From the NCBI GenBank assembly GCA_023269855.1, contig JAGDWP010000047.1, forward strand, positions 1 through 37,224: a stretch of 37,224 nucleotides of DNA, in the 5' to 3' direction. The first letter of the stretch is position 1. Every line of letters starts with the position of its first letter. Below the pieces are notes generated by a model, which saw only the letters and a list, made by a program, of their open reading frames with translations, was not told where the DNA came from and did no database searches. The stretch comes from Nitrososphaerales archaeon (GTDB taxonomy: Archaea > Thermoproteota > Nitrososphaeria_A > Caldarchaeales > Wolframiiraptoraceae). Below are positions 24,733-33,701 of this stretch, piece after piece. The position numbers were made by a program, and so were the translations under genes.

Positions 24733-25729
24733 GTATGCGATAGTAGCTGAAAACTTAACTAAAATGTTTAACGGAAACATAGTTGCGGTTGATAACGTTA
24801 GCTTTAAAGTTAATGAGGGTGAGATATTCGGTTTACTAGGTCCTAATGGAGCAGGCAAGACCACGACAATCAATATGCTGACTACAGTTCTGAAACCTAC
24901 AAAGGGCAGAGCATCTATACTAGGATACGATGTTGTAAAGAATGCTAGCATGGTGAGGAGGCTAATCGGAGTAGTCCCCCAAGAATATACAGCAGATGAA
25001 GACCTTACAGGCTTTGAAAACCTGATATTGTGTGGAGACTTGTACGGGATACCTCGAGATGTTTCTAAGAAACTAGCTATCGAGTTACTGGAATTAATGG
25101 AGTTGACGAAATTCAAAGATAAAAAAGTTGAAACATACTCTGGAGGTATGAGGAGGAGGTTAGAGCTTGCATGTGGACTTATCAATAGACCTAGAGTATT
25201 GTTCCTTGATGAACCGACTCTAGGTTTGGATGTTCAGACTAGGTCTGCGATATGGAATTATATTAAGAAGTTGAAAGAAGAATACAATATCACTATACTT
25301 ATGACAACACATTACATGGAGGAGGCAGATAGCTTATGTGATAGAATAGCAATAATCGACCATGGTAAGATCGTTGTTTCTGGGACGCCGGAAGAATTAA
25401 AGAACTCTGTAGGAAGCGATGTAATGGAGATTATGATTAGGGAGAAAGAAGACGTGACTGAAATAATCGAGAATATAACATATGTTAAAGAAGTTCATCG
25501 AAGAGACGACGGTTCATACATAGTAAAATTAGAGGATGGTGAGACTGTGGCCCCAATGATTATTGAAAATCTGAGAAGGAATGGATACCATGTCATAAAA
25601 TTATCAATCAGTAAACCAACCCTAGATGAAGTCTTCTTAACCTATACTGGGAGAGCTCTAAGAGATTCAGAAGAAGGCAGAGAAGCAATTCTTAGCCAGA
25701 GAATAACTTTGAAGAAGGCGAGAAGATGA
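24725..25729 (+). CDS. ABC-2 type transporter, ATP-binding protein (DrrA-like)
   Basis: ATPase of an exporter. Walker A is GPNGAGKTTTINML, the Q-loop is VVPQEY, the signature is YSGGMRRRLELA, Walker B is LFLDEPTLGLD, and the H-switch is TTHYMEEAD. The C-terminal about 100 residues form the DrrA-type regulatory domain (DVMEIMIREKEDVTEIIENITYVKEV...SKPTLDEVFLTYTGRALRD). The 334-aa length fits. It overlaps padR by 8 bp and the permease by 4 bp (ATGA), so all three are translated together. The cargo is unknown; drugs, lipids or peptides are all family substrates. Confidence 0.93.
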   Translation: MVEYAIVAENLTKMFNGNIVAVDNVSFKVNEGEIFGLLGPNGAGKTTTINMLTTVLKPTKGRASILGYDVVKNASMVRRLIGVVPQEYTADEDLTGFENLILCGDLYGIPRDVSKKLAIELLELMELTKFKDKKVETYSGGMRRRLELACGLINRPRVLFLDEPTLGLDVQTRSAIWNYIKKLKEEYNITILMTTHYMEEADSLCDRIAIIDHGKIVVSGTPEELKNSVGSDVMEIMIREKEDVTEIIENITYVKEVHRRDDGSYIVKLEDGETVAPMIIENLRRNGYHVIKLSISKPTLDEVFLTYTGRALRDSEEGREAILSQRITLKKARR

Positions 25730-26691
25730 ACATAGAAATCTATGATAGATCTGTTTTCAAAGCAATGTTGCAGGGATTCTGGGGACTGACTAGTAGAGAG
25801 CTTAAAAAGTGGATGAAAGAACCAATAATACTTTTCATGGCTATAATTCAACCAATAATGTGGATGGTCTTATTCGGGAAGTCAATGAATATTGGAGCAA
25901 TCTTCTCATCCTCCACAATCACTAACATGATTATTCCAGACATCAAGATACCAGGATACCTACTTAACCCTCCAGTAGATGGAGTCGTAACTATACCTGG
26001 CAGTGTAGCCTCGGAGATTGTTAGAAATATGCTTTCGGGCATCAGTTCGAAAGCAGTTGAATCGGTCTTCGGCGTATCAGATTATTTCAGCTACTTAGCA
26101 GTGGGAATGATCTCTATGATAACAATATTTACTTCAACTTTCTCAGGTATGTCTATTGTTTGGGATAGGCGGCTAGGGTTCTTATACAAGGTGTTAAGCA
26201 CACCTGTTCCGAGAACAGCGATAATACTTTCTAAAATGTTTAATGCAGCCATACGTTCCATCTTTCAATCAACCATCATCCTCCTCCTAGCCATCTTTCT
26301 AGGAATAAAGTTTAGCCCAACATTTAGTTTAATGAGTCTCGTAGCAATTTACATCGCTATCTTTCTATTCTCAGCTGGCTTATCTTCCCTCTTCCTAGCT
26401 TTCGCTCTCAGATCTACGAGGCATGAAACCCAGATGGCTATTGTAAACTTGTTTACTATGCCTCTGATGTTCACGAGTAATGCTTTCTTCCCCACAACAC
26501 TAATGCCTGAATGGCTCCAAGGGATCGCGAGAGTAAACCCTGTAAGCTATATAACTGATGCTCTCCGCCAACTCACAATCTACCAAATAAACTATGAGAT
26601 ACTTTTAACCGACTTTATATACCTTACAGCCTTCGCTACAATTCTCTCAACTATAGGAATAGTCTTGTCATGGAAGTACCTTACGAAGTAA
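25726..26691 (+). CDS. ABC-2 type transporter, permease (DrrB-like)
   Basis: Membrane partner of the ATPase just upstream. The 321-aa protein has about six membrane segments, including LFMAIIQPIMWMVLFG near the start and TNAFFP-type ABC-2 signature text (MFTSNAFFPTTLMPEWLQGIARVNPVSYITDALRQL), which is diagnostic for DrrB/NodJ-like permeases. A moderately polar outer loop (about 50-115) separates the first two segments. It is the last gene of the PadR operon. Confidence 0.9.
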   Translation: MNIEIYDRSVFKAMLQGFWGLTSRELKKWMKEPIILFMAIIQPIMWMVLFGKSMNIGAIFSSSTITNMIIPDIKIPGYLLNPPVDGVVTIPGSVASEIVRNMLSGISSKAVESVFGVSDYFSYLAVGMISMITIFTSTFSGMSIVWDRRLGFLYKVLSTPVPRTAIILSKMFNAAIRSIFQSTIILLLAIFLGIKFSPTFSLMSLVAIYIAIFLFSAGLSSLFLAFALRSTRHETQMAIVNLFTMPLMFTSNAFFPTTLMPEWLQGIARVNPVSYITDALRQLTIYQINYEILLTDFIYLTAFATILSTIGIVLSWKYLTK

Positions 26692-26750
26692 CGATGGAGA
26701 GGTATTCAAGTTAACTTATATGTATCCGTTTTAATCTATCTTATATAGCG

Positions 26751-27920
26751 ATGAGAATATTCAAAGATGAGGAGAAGCTTTCACCAGAGTTTGTTCCTCA
26801 ATATCTACCGCATCGTGAGAATGAATTGAATATGTTGAAGACTTTTTTCAGTAGCATAATTGATGGTAGACCATCTATATCTACAAGAGTGATCATCTCA
26901 GGAGCAGTAGGTACTGGTAAGAGTGTATTAGTGAAACTTTTCGGGCAGACAGCTGTGTCAGAAGCCTTGAAGAAGGGGGTAGACTTGAAGTTTCTATATG
27001 TAAATTGTAGGATCAGTAGGACTACCTTCTCGATACTGAGGAAGCTTATAGAACAGTTGAAAGCTAGACTTCCTGAAAGAGGGTTATCTAATGAAGAACT
27101 CTTCCACAAGTTTCTAGATTACCTCGACTATAAGGGATTATACGCTATTATAGCCTTAGACGAAGTTGAGGTACTTTTAAGAGAAGAAGGACCTGAACCT
27201 TTCTATTTATTCAGTAGAGTTGGAGAAGAAAGATTAAAGATTCCGAGAATATCTACTATATTCGTTTTTAGGAATCCTGAAGTACTAGACGCACTCGATG
27301 CAAGCACGAGAAGCAGCATTCTTGGAAACATTATCCATTTAAAAGAATACGACTATAATCAACTATATGATATATTGAAGTATAGAGCGTCTCTAGCCTT
27401 TATGCACGATGTCTTGATGGATGATTCAATACACTTAATCGCAGATATTGCAAGTGAGAGAGGGGACGCTAGATATGCGTTGGATATACTCTGGAGAGCT
27501 GGAAAATATGCTGAAGCTGAAAATGCTTCTAAAGTTACACCAGAACATGTTAGGAAAGCCACTGCAAGTGTATATCCTACTATTAGGAGAGAACACTTAG
27601 AATATCTTGAACAACATTCTAAACTGATACTATTATCTCTAGCTAAAGCTCTAGATGCTGAACGTTCAGCTTACGTAACGTCAAGCATGTTAAACGATTA
27701 CTATAAGATGGTCTGTGAAGAATACGATGTTGAACCTAAATCCTACACAAGTTTTTGGGAGGCTCTCCAAAGACTTGACGACCTTGGAATAATCAAGATA
27801 AGAGTCGTAAGCGAAGGATCTAAAGGAAGAAAATCATACATCTCTCTCCCAGGCATTCCTACATCTATACTAAAGAAGGAGCTTGAACCACTGATATCAA
27901 GTAAACAATTAAGAAAATAG
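26751..27920 (+). CDS. cdc6: Orc1/Cdc6 replication initiator
   Basis: An AAA+ origin-binding protein that marks replication origins and loads MCM. The ATPase part shows ISGAVGTGKSVLVKLF (Walker A, about 50-60), LDEVEVL (Walker B) and the sensor/lid region DIASERGDARYALDILWRAG (sensor 2 GDAR). A C-terminal winged helix occupies about 290-380 (SFWEALQRLDDLGIIKIRV). The 389-aa length is standard. TATA-like sequence lies 20-40 nt before the ATG. Its closeness to rfcS, rfcL, mcm and gins suggests an origin in the neighbourhood, but I could not find repeated origin recognition boxes. Confidence 0.92.
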   Translation: MRIFKDEEKLSPEFVPQYLPHRENELNMLKTFFSSIIDGRPSISTRVIISGAVGTGKSVLVKLFGQTAVSEALKKGVDLKFLYVNCRISRTTFSILRKLIEQLKARLPERGLSNEELFHKFLDYLDYKGLYAIIALDEVEVLLREEGPEPFYLFSRVGEERLKIPRISTIFVFRNPEVLDALDASTRSSILGNIIHLKEYDYNQLYDILKYRASLAFMHDVLMDDSIHLIADIASERGDARYALDILWRAGKYAEAENASKVTPEHVRKATASVYPTIRREHLEYLEQHSKLILLSLAKALDAERSAYVTSSMLNDYYKMVCEEYDVEPKSYTSFWEALQRLDDLGIIKIRVVSEGSKGRKSYISLPGIPTSILKKELEPLISSKQLRK

Positions 27921-27963
27921 GATTGCCTAGAAAAAATGTTTCAGCTGAAAGCAGCTAACCAAG

Positions 27964-29280
27964 TTAGGCTCTTCTACTCTTACGAGTTCTTTTTCCAGGC
28001 TGCTGAGATTCAGATTCTAATGTTATCTTTAAGACTTCTTCTTTCTCACCTTTTCCGTAAGCCTTCTTTAGATACTCGATTTCTTCATTCGTAAATTCAA
28101 AATACTTGGCAATTTTTGCTCTTGAATTATCTGCCTGAGATATAATGAAACCGATGTATGGAAGCATCTCTTTATTTGCTTTATATGCTGATAGGTGGAG
28201 TTTAGAAGAAATCTTCATCGATATGCTTTGTCTAATCTCTCGTTCATTTTTATATTTTTGCAGAATTCTAATCTTCTCGGGGAAGGTAAATTTCTGGAAA
28301 CCTTTTGGAGGAGTCTTCCTAGGTACTGAAACTCCACCCGTCATTAATGGTATAGCATACTTCATTAATCTCCACATTTGAAGTTTATTCATTCTAGCAA
28401 AATAGATATCAGCTCTGGCCAGAACATCCAAGGCTTCGGCTAATTCATCTATTTCAGGTATTTGATTGGGAGCATTATCAAGTATCCATGTATACAGTGT
28501 TTCAGGGTCAAGTTCAACACCTTCTAGAGCAGCTCTTGCACCCCTAAGGGATTTCGCATAGAAGACGTATCTTAAAGCTTCGAATATCTCTCTAACTCTA
28601 TTCCTCTCACCTAGGACTTCTATATCTTTCTCAGTGAGAACAGTCTTTCCTGCAGCGATCGTTTGTAAATCCATTATCGCAGACCTTAAGTCTCCCTCCG
28701 ACCTTTCAGCAAGCTTACTCAAGAGGGGTTCTGAAACATTAATGCCTTCTTTTTCACATATTTCTTTCAGTCTCTTAACTATAGCTGTCTTGTTTAATCT
28801 CTTGAATTCAATCATTAGAGCTTGTTCTCTGATAGGTGCAAGCTTCTGATCCCATGGGTTGTTTGCAACCATTACGATCGGTACTCTAGTTTCATTAATT
28901 ATCTTCCTGAGAGCTGAGATGCCTCCAGCATCTTCTCTTCCCGCTATCCCATCCACTTCATCTACCAATATTATTTTCTTCGAATAACCGTCGAGTGTAG
29001 CATACTGAGATGATTCACCTACTATCGCTTTCATTTTCTCTTCGTTTCTCCAATCACTAGCATTGACTTCAACGACGTCATACCCATACTCTCTACCATA
29101 TGCTAATACTAAGCTTGTTTTACCTACTCCTGCAGGACCATAGAGTAATGCAGCCTTCTTACTCGGTTTCCCCATCTCCCATTGCTTCATCCATTCAACG
29201 AAAGCCTTTACTGATTCTTGGTTACCTACTACTTCTGCAACTTTCTTCGGCCTATATTTTTCTGTCCAGAGCTGAACCAT
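27964..29280 (-). CDS. rfcL: Replication factor C large subunit
   Basis: Part of the clamp loader that opens PCNA. Present are the RFC N-terminus MVQLWTEKYRPKKVAEVVGN, Walker A YGPAGVGKTS, Walker B ILVDEVDGI, sensor 1 MVANNPWD and sensor 2 GDLRSAIMDLQ. A long C-terminal region ends in a basic tail (PGKRTRKSRRA). No obvious PCNA-binding QxxLxxF box is seen at the end. The track ORF begins at a TTG inside rfcS. The ATG at 29280 leaves a 7-nt gap and gives the usual start. It is co-oriented with and just downstream of rfcS. Confidence 0.95.
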   Translation of the reverse strand: MVQLWTEKYRPKKVAEVVGNQESVKAFVEWMKQWEMGKPSKKAALLYGPAGVGKTSLVLAYGREYGYDVVEVNASDWRNEEKMKAIVGESSQYATLDGYSKKIILVDEVDGIAGREDAGGISALRKIINETRVPIVMVANNPWDQKLAPIREQALMIEFKRLNKTAIVKRLKEICEKEGINVSEPLLSKLAERSEGDLRSAIMDLQTIAAGKTVLTEKDIEVLGERNRVREIFEALRYVFYAKSLRGARAALEGVELDPETLYTWILDNAPNQIPEIDELAEALDVLARADIYFARMNKLQMWRLMKYAIPLMTGGVSVPRKTPPKGFQKFTFPEKIRILQKYKNEREIRQSISMKISSKLHLSAYKANKEMLPYIGFIISQADNSRAKIAKYFEFTNEEIEYLKKAYGKGEKEEVLKITLESESQQPGKRTRKSRRA

Positions 29281-29287
29281 ATTCTCT

Positions 29288-30280
29288 TCACTGTCTCGTC
29301 TTCTTCCTTGATTTAGCTGCAAGTCTAGCCAGGAATGCCATAAGCTGGACTTCTTCTGTGCCTCCTTCAGCCATCCTATAATCTACTTCTCCAAGCAAGT
29401 CTAATAGCTCTAATTTATCTTCTTCGCTTAGATCCAGATAAAACAATTCACGATATATTGCGGAGACGATGTCTGAGCCTGCTAACCCCTGCACATAGAT
29501 TAGTTTCCTTAATTCATCTCTCGCTTGCGTGAAGTTTCCACCCATTGCTAGTTCTAGAATCTTTCTAATCTCTCCTCTACTAACATATCCTAAGATATAG
29601 TAGACTGTTTTCTCATCTATCTTACGGGATATTGAAGCCGCTGCCTGAAGCGTGTTTATTGCTCTCCTCATGTCTCCTTCAGAGAATTCATATATTGTTT
29701 CAAGAGCTGCTTCATCGACTTCAAGCTTTTCTTGCTCAGCAATCCATTTAATTCTGTCGATAATATCTTTCTTGAGTAGCGGTCTGAACCGAAATACTGC
29801 ACATCTACTCTGTATAGGTTCAATAATTCTATTACTATAGTTAGCGGCTAAGATGAATCTGCATGTAGTTGAATACTGTTCCATGACTCTTCTAAACGCA
29901 TGCTGTGCATCATCTGTTAGCTGGTCGCTCTCATCGAGGAGAAGTATCTTAAAACCTATCTCTCCGCCCATAGGTATCTGGCGAGCAAACATCTTAACCT
30001 TCTCCCTGATTGTTTGAATACCTCTCTCATCACTTGCGTTTATCTCTACGAACCATCCATCCTCGATGTAACTTGGTCCATAAAGGTCTCTAGCAAAAGC
30101 ATGGGCGGTGGCAGTCTTTCCTACACCTGGTGGCCCCGCAAAAAGCATGTGTGGAACAGCTTTAGTTTTCAGTATATTCTTCAGGCTTGTAATGACTTCT
30201 TCCTGGTTAACTACGTCGTCCAAAGTCTTCGGTCTATATTTCTCAACCCATGGAAGAGTCGCTACCGCTTCTAGACTCAT
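29288..30280 (-). CDS. rfcS: Replication factor C small subunit
   Basis: Clamp-loader ATPase present in several copies per complex. Motifs are WVEKYRPKTLDDVV, Walker A AGPPGVGKTATAHA, Walker B LLLDESDQL (family usually DEAD/DEAD-like), sensor 1 LAANYSNRI, the SRC arginine finger QSRCAVFRF and GDMRRAINTLQ. The size is about 330 aa. The track start is a GTG at 30289. The ATG at 30280 has AGGTGA five bases upstream and is preferred. First gene of the rfcS-rfcL pair. Confidence 0.96.
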   Translation of the reverse strand: MSLEAVATLPWVEKYRPKTLDDVVNQEEVITSLKNILKTKAVPHMLFAGPPGVGKTATAHAFARDLYGPSYIEDGWFVEINASDERGIQTIREKVKMFARQIPMGGEIGFKILLLDESDQLTDDAQHAFRRVMEQYSTTCRFILAANYSNRIIEPIQSRCAVFRFRPLLKKDIIDRIKWIAEQEKLEVDEAALETIYEFSEGDMRRAINTLQAAASISRKIDEKTVYYILGYVSRGEIRKILELAMGGNFTQARDELRKLIYVQGLAGSDIVSAIYRELFYLDLSEEDKLELLDLLGEVDYRMAEGGTEEVQLMAFLARLAAKSRKKTRQ

Positions 30281-30489
30281 TTCCTTCACCTAACACTTTG
30301 ATCTTAACCCAACCTATTAGTCTTTCCTCCTAGTTGGACCTCCCAATTATCATGAAAATCTACTGTTAATACCTTAGTAAAACTTCTATGATAAAAATTA
30401 ATCAAATCTAGATATGGGGAATCTATCTTAATCAACAAACGAATTTGAATGGCTCCTTTATATCATATCAAGCTGTTTAAGGTTAAAGT

Positions 30490-31236
30490 CTAAATTATTT
30501 TTATGTTGAATATCGTACTTGCATTTTCAGTTGTTTTCTCCTCAACTTTACTAACTGGGATGGATTTCAACTTACTTATCCATTCAGCTGAAATCCTAAT
30601 ATTAGATGGTTTATTTACTTCGTTGGGATTAGGTGCTAGAGCCGGAGCATCAGATTCCAGTAAAAGATTATCCAATGGTAACCTTTTTACAACTTTCTGC
30701 TTCTGTTGACTTCTATTTATTGAGGGTGGGATACTAAAGAAATATCCTTTTTCCGCTCCTTTCTCAGCATGTGAGACAGACCCGTCGAAAGCATGCATTA
30801 CGACTTTTTCCACTCTGTTCTCAATCAATATTTGTAATGCGTATTTCCCAGCTGACCTAGAATGGACTACTAACGGTAAGTCAAGTCTTCTAGCGAGTTC
30901 GATAAATTCCACGAAAGCTTTTTCCTGTATCTTTCTATCGGTGTCCCCAGATGCATAGTAGTCTAATCCGACTTCACCGATAGCAACTATCTTATCAGAG
31001 TTCTTCTCGATTAAATCTATTACTAACTCGAGGTCTCTTAAATCGTATGGCATTATGCCTATTGCTGGATAGACGGTATGGTAGTCACTTATCTCGAGAA
31101 CTTTGAGTGAATCTTTGAAACCGAGACCTGAGGTAATGAAAGCTCTAACTCCAACCTCTTTTGCTTCAGCAATGACCTGATGGAGTGTGTTTTGGAAAAC
31201 TGCATCAGTGAGATGACAGTGGACATCAATCATCAT
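30490..31236 (-). CDS. TatD family metal-dependent DNase/hydrolase
   Basis: An amidohydrolase-like TIM barrel that acts as a 3'-5' exonuclease in the bacterial and eukaryotic proteins studied. Metal ligands are seen in order: HCHL at the N-terminus, GEVGLDYY (Glu), VVHSRSAG (His), VMHAFDGS (His) and LLESDAPALAP (Asp). The 248-aa length is typical. It stands alone between the rfc pair and the MBL gene. Role in archaea is probably DNA repair or turnover. Confidence 0.9.
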   Translation of the reverse strand: MMIDVHCHLTDAVFQNTLHQVIAEAKEVGVRAFITSGLGFKDSLKVLEISDYHTVYPAIGIMPYDLRDLELVIDLIEKNSDKIVAIGEVGLDYYASGDTDRKIQEKAFVEFIELARRLDLPLVVHSRSAGKYALQILIENRVEKVVMHAFDGSVSHAEKGAEKGYFFSIPPSINRSQQKQKVVKRLPLDNLLLESDAPALAPNPNEVNKPSNIRISAEWISKLKSIPVSKVEEKTTENASTIFNIKII

Positions 31237-31377
31237 TTCTACATACTAGAGATATCTACGCATCTCAAATATTTTTGGATAATGGATATCGCTTACCTAG
31301 ATAAATCAAAATACCTTCTCTACTAGAAAGCTGGATATCTAGCAAATTTTTTAAGAGACTGTGTAGATTCATATTGT

Positions 31378-32034
31378 ATGCCATATGTGTACGGAGAAGT
31401 AGAGATTAGCTGGCTGGGGCATGACTCTTTCTATGTCAAATACTCTGACAAGAGGATATATTTCGACCCCTTTAAGATAAAACCTAAAGACAAAGCAACA
31501 CATATATTTATTTCACATGAGCATTTTGACCATCTCTCCATAGATGATTTGAGGAAGATCACCGCTTCCGACACTAACATTATAGCAGCTGAACCATGTA
31601 GGAAACAGCTTAGCTCTCTCCAAACAGGCTTATTAAAATATGTAAAACCTGGAGACAAGCTAGAGATTTCAGGAGTAAATGTTGAAGTTGTACCCGCATA
31701 TAATATTAACAAGTTTAGGGAGCCTGGAGTTGTATATCATCCGAAGACAGCTGGTGGAGTAGGATATTTGGTTGAAGTAGGTGGAGTGAGAATATATCAT
31801 ACAGGAGACACTGACTTCATTCCAGAGATGAAGAATCTTGTTGTAGATATAGCGTTGATTCCGGTTAGTGGAACATTTGTAATGACTGCGGAGGAAGCAG
31901 CTCAAGCAGTAAACGAATTCAAGCCGAAGATCGCTATACCTATGCATTATGGAGCAATAGTTGGAAGCATGAAGGATGTAGAAGAATTTAAGAAGAAAGC
32001 AAAAGTAGAAGTAGTAGTTCTTCAGAAGGAGTGA
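31378..32034 (+). CDS. MBL-fold metal-dependent hydrolase (UlaG/UPF0173-like)
   Basis: A metallo-beta-lactamase-fold protein of the UPF0173/UlaG branch. Seen are ISWLGHDSFYV at the N-terminus, FISHEHFDHLS (metal-binding HxHxDH), IYHTGDTDF (Asp) and IPMHYGAIVG (final His). The 218-aa length is normal. Family substrates include sugar-phosphate lactones, nucleotides and phospholipids, so the reaction is unknown. It overlaps the next gene by 4 bp (GTGA) if that gene starts at its GTG. Confidence 0.85.
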   Translation: MPYVYGEVEISWLGHDSFYVKYSDKRIYFDPFKIKPKDKATHIFISHEHFDHLSIDDLRKITASDTNIIAAEPCRKQLSSLQTGLLKYVKPGDKLEISGVNVEVVPAYNINKFREPGVVYHPKTAGGVGYLVEVGGVRIYHTGDTDFIPEMKNLVVDIALIPVSGTFVMTAEEAAQAVNEFKPKIAIPMHYGAIVGSMKDVEEFKKKAKVEVVVLQKE

Positions 32035-32468
32035 ACGAAGATATGAGTGAGTGTAGTCACCAGTATATCTATGGTGGATTAGTGAACATCTATGATGGCG
32101 AGAAGCTATTAAAAGTTTATGAATACTGGAAGTGTAGAAGATGCGGAAAGATAAGAGCTGGATATAGATCATTTGGCGATACTTCTTCCACCCATGGACT
32201 ACTCGAAGAACCAGAAAATGATGGGAAATGGATTCTTCTAGTCTGTCATCAAACAAAAGATGTAGATGCATACTTTGTAAAACCTGGAGATAGAATAGTC
32301 CATGCATGTAGTGATGGCAAGAAGGAATTTTACGTAACTGAGGAATACAAGATCTTAAGTAAAGAAGAGGGGAGTGTGTCTGGGCACTATAGTTTCCTGC
32401 TTGAAGAAGTCTCTACAGGTGTAATAGATATCTCAAAAGAACCAATAACAGTTATCAAGTCTTCTTAG
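32031..32468 (+). CDS. Unknown protein with an N-terminal zinc-ribbon-like motif
   Basis: No family recognised. The N-terminus has Cys/His pairs CSHQY...CRRCG that could bind zinc, followed by a mainly beta region (KWILLVCHQTKDVDAYFVKPGDRIVHAC). There are no membrane segments. It starts either at the GTG overlapping the MBL-hydrolase stop or at the ATG 12 nt later, where GGAG sits at a usable distance. It is translationally coupled to the MBL-fold gene, so the two may act together. The 3' end overlaps the convergent aminotransferase by 14 bp. Confidence 0.65.
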   Translation: MNEDMSECSHQYIYGGLVNIYDGEKLLKVYEYWKCRRCGKIRAGYRSFGDTSSTHGLLEEPENDGKWILLVCHQTKDVDAYFVKPGDRIVHACSDGKKEFYVTEEYKILSKEEGSVSGHYSFLLEEVSTGVIDISKEPITVIKSS

Positions 32469-33651
32469 GAGATTTTTCCTTGACATCGATTAGTGTCTGA
32501 CTGATCTTGTCGACGTCTTCTTCATTGTTATAGAAATCTATAGAGATTCTGAGTATATTTGGTCTAGCTGATACAATGATCTTTTCTCTCGATAGTTTCT
32601 CTGCAACATCGTAAGGATCATTTATAAATAAGCTCACTATGCCACTTCTCTTATTTCTATCAATTGGAGAAAAGATTTTGAAATCCCTCTCAGTTAATTC
32701 TTTAATGAGTTGATCTGTTAAACTCAATATTCTTCTCCAGCTTGAATCTAGATCGATTTTCTGGAAAAATCTTAGAGACTCTGTTAAACCTATAACTGTG
32801 GGTCCAGCCCAGCTACCCCATTCATATCTAGAAGCAGTGTTAGCGGGTTCAGAATCAAGTAGAGGTAGAGGTCTGTCAAAGAGTCGACTCTCCCCCCTAA
32901 TCATTCTCTCAACTACAGAGTCTGTAACGCCTATCCACCCTGTCCAACAATTCGTTAGAACAGTATCCAGTAATTCTCTTTTAACATATAGGAATGCTGC
33001 TCCACTAGGTGCTAGAAGCCACTTGTATGAACCACATACAGCGATATCAACATCTAAACTCCTTAGATCGATTGGAAAAACTCCAGCAGCATGGAATATG
33101 TCGCTTAATACTAGAGCTCCCTTCTCATGCGCTATTTTAGCAATCGTCTGTAAGTCTTCTCTATATCCTGTAAGCCATCCAACGTAATCTACAGATACTA
33201 GTTGCGTTTCTTCATCAATTAACTTCTCATATTCTTCTAGAGGAATCCTCCCATTTCTGTATTTCGCAATTCTGATTTCTTTAATGAGACCATTTCTTAA
33301 GAGAGAAGAGAATACATTGAAGTTCGTTGGAAAATTATGTTCAGCAACTACTATATTTGATTCCTTTCTCCAATCTATTGATGAAGCTACTGCAATGAGT
33401 CCAGTTGAAGTATTAGGTATGAGTGCTACTTCATCTTCCCTCACTTTAATCATTGAAGAAAACAATTTACGTGCTTGAATCACACTCTTTATAACTGTGT
33501 CCCAATCTTCACCATCATACAGCCATTTTTCAATAAAATCTACGACTGCTTTGTAGACATCTTTAGACATGGCCCCACTCGAAGCAGTATCCAGATAAGT
33601 ATATCGAGATAATAGAGGGAAACTAGATCTTATTTTATCGTAATTATTCAT
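32455..33651 (-). CDS. Class V aminotransferase-like PLP enzyme
   Basis: PLP-dependent fold-type I enzyme of the NifS/class V group. Seen are YLDTASSGAMS near the N-terminus, NTSTGLIAVASSI (phosphate-binding turn), VDYVGWLTG, LSDIFHAAGVFPID (Asp for pyridine N, then His where desulfurases have Gln) and the PLP lysine in CGSYKWLLAPSGAAFLYV. The C-terminal loop carrying the catalytic Cys of cysteine desulfurases is not evident, so sulfur transfer is unlikely. Isopenicillin-epimerase-like or kynureninase-like chemistry is possible. The track begins at a TTG, and the ATG at 33651 (MNNYDKIRSSFP) is preferred. Confidence 0.8.
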   Translation of the reverse strand: MNNYDKIRSSFPLLSRYTYLDTASSGAMSKDVYKAVVDFIEKWLYDGEDWDTVIKSVIQARKLFSSMIKVREDEVALIPNTSTGLIAVASSIDWRKESNIVVAEHNFPTNFNVFSSLLRNGLIKEIRIAKYRNGRIPLEEYEKLIDEETQLVSVDYVGWLTGYREDLQTIAKIAHEKGALVLSDIFHAAGVFPIDLRSLDVDIAVCGSYKWLLAPSGAAFLYVKRELLDTVLTNCWTGWIGVTDSVVERMIRGESRLFDRPLPLLDSEPANTASRYEWGSWAGPTVIGLTESLRFFQKIDLDSSWRRILSLTDQLIKELTERDFKIFSPIDRNKRSGIVSLFINDPYDVAEKLSREKIIVSARPNILRISIDFYNNEEDVDKISQTLIDVKEKSPKKT

Positions 33652-33701
33652 GGACAATTAGATTATGCTCTAGATAATAAATTATTCTATCCTCACTGTA
33701 T

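Noticed and set aside
26692-26750. Replication origin boxes upstream of cdc6
   Set aside because: The gap is only 59 bp and AT-rich, with TATA-like sequence, and I saw no repeated ORB-type G-tract motif.
30290-30489. Possible RNA or small gene in the 200-bp gap between rfcS and tatD
   Set aside because: No box motifs, stable hairpin or start-plus-frame were found. It looks like promoter and terminator sequence only.
31669-32307. Long minus-strand ORF (212 aa) opposite the MBL and zinc-ribbon genes
   Set aside because: Its Cys/His/Tyr/Ser-rich translation is an antisense shadow of two well-supported plus-strand genes.
32455-33651. Cysteine desulfurase (IscS/SufS)
   Set aside because: No catalytic cysteine loop is visible in the C-terminal third, and the PLP-face Gln is replaced by His.
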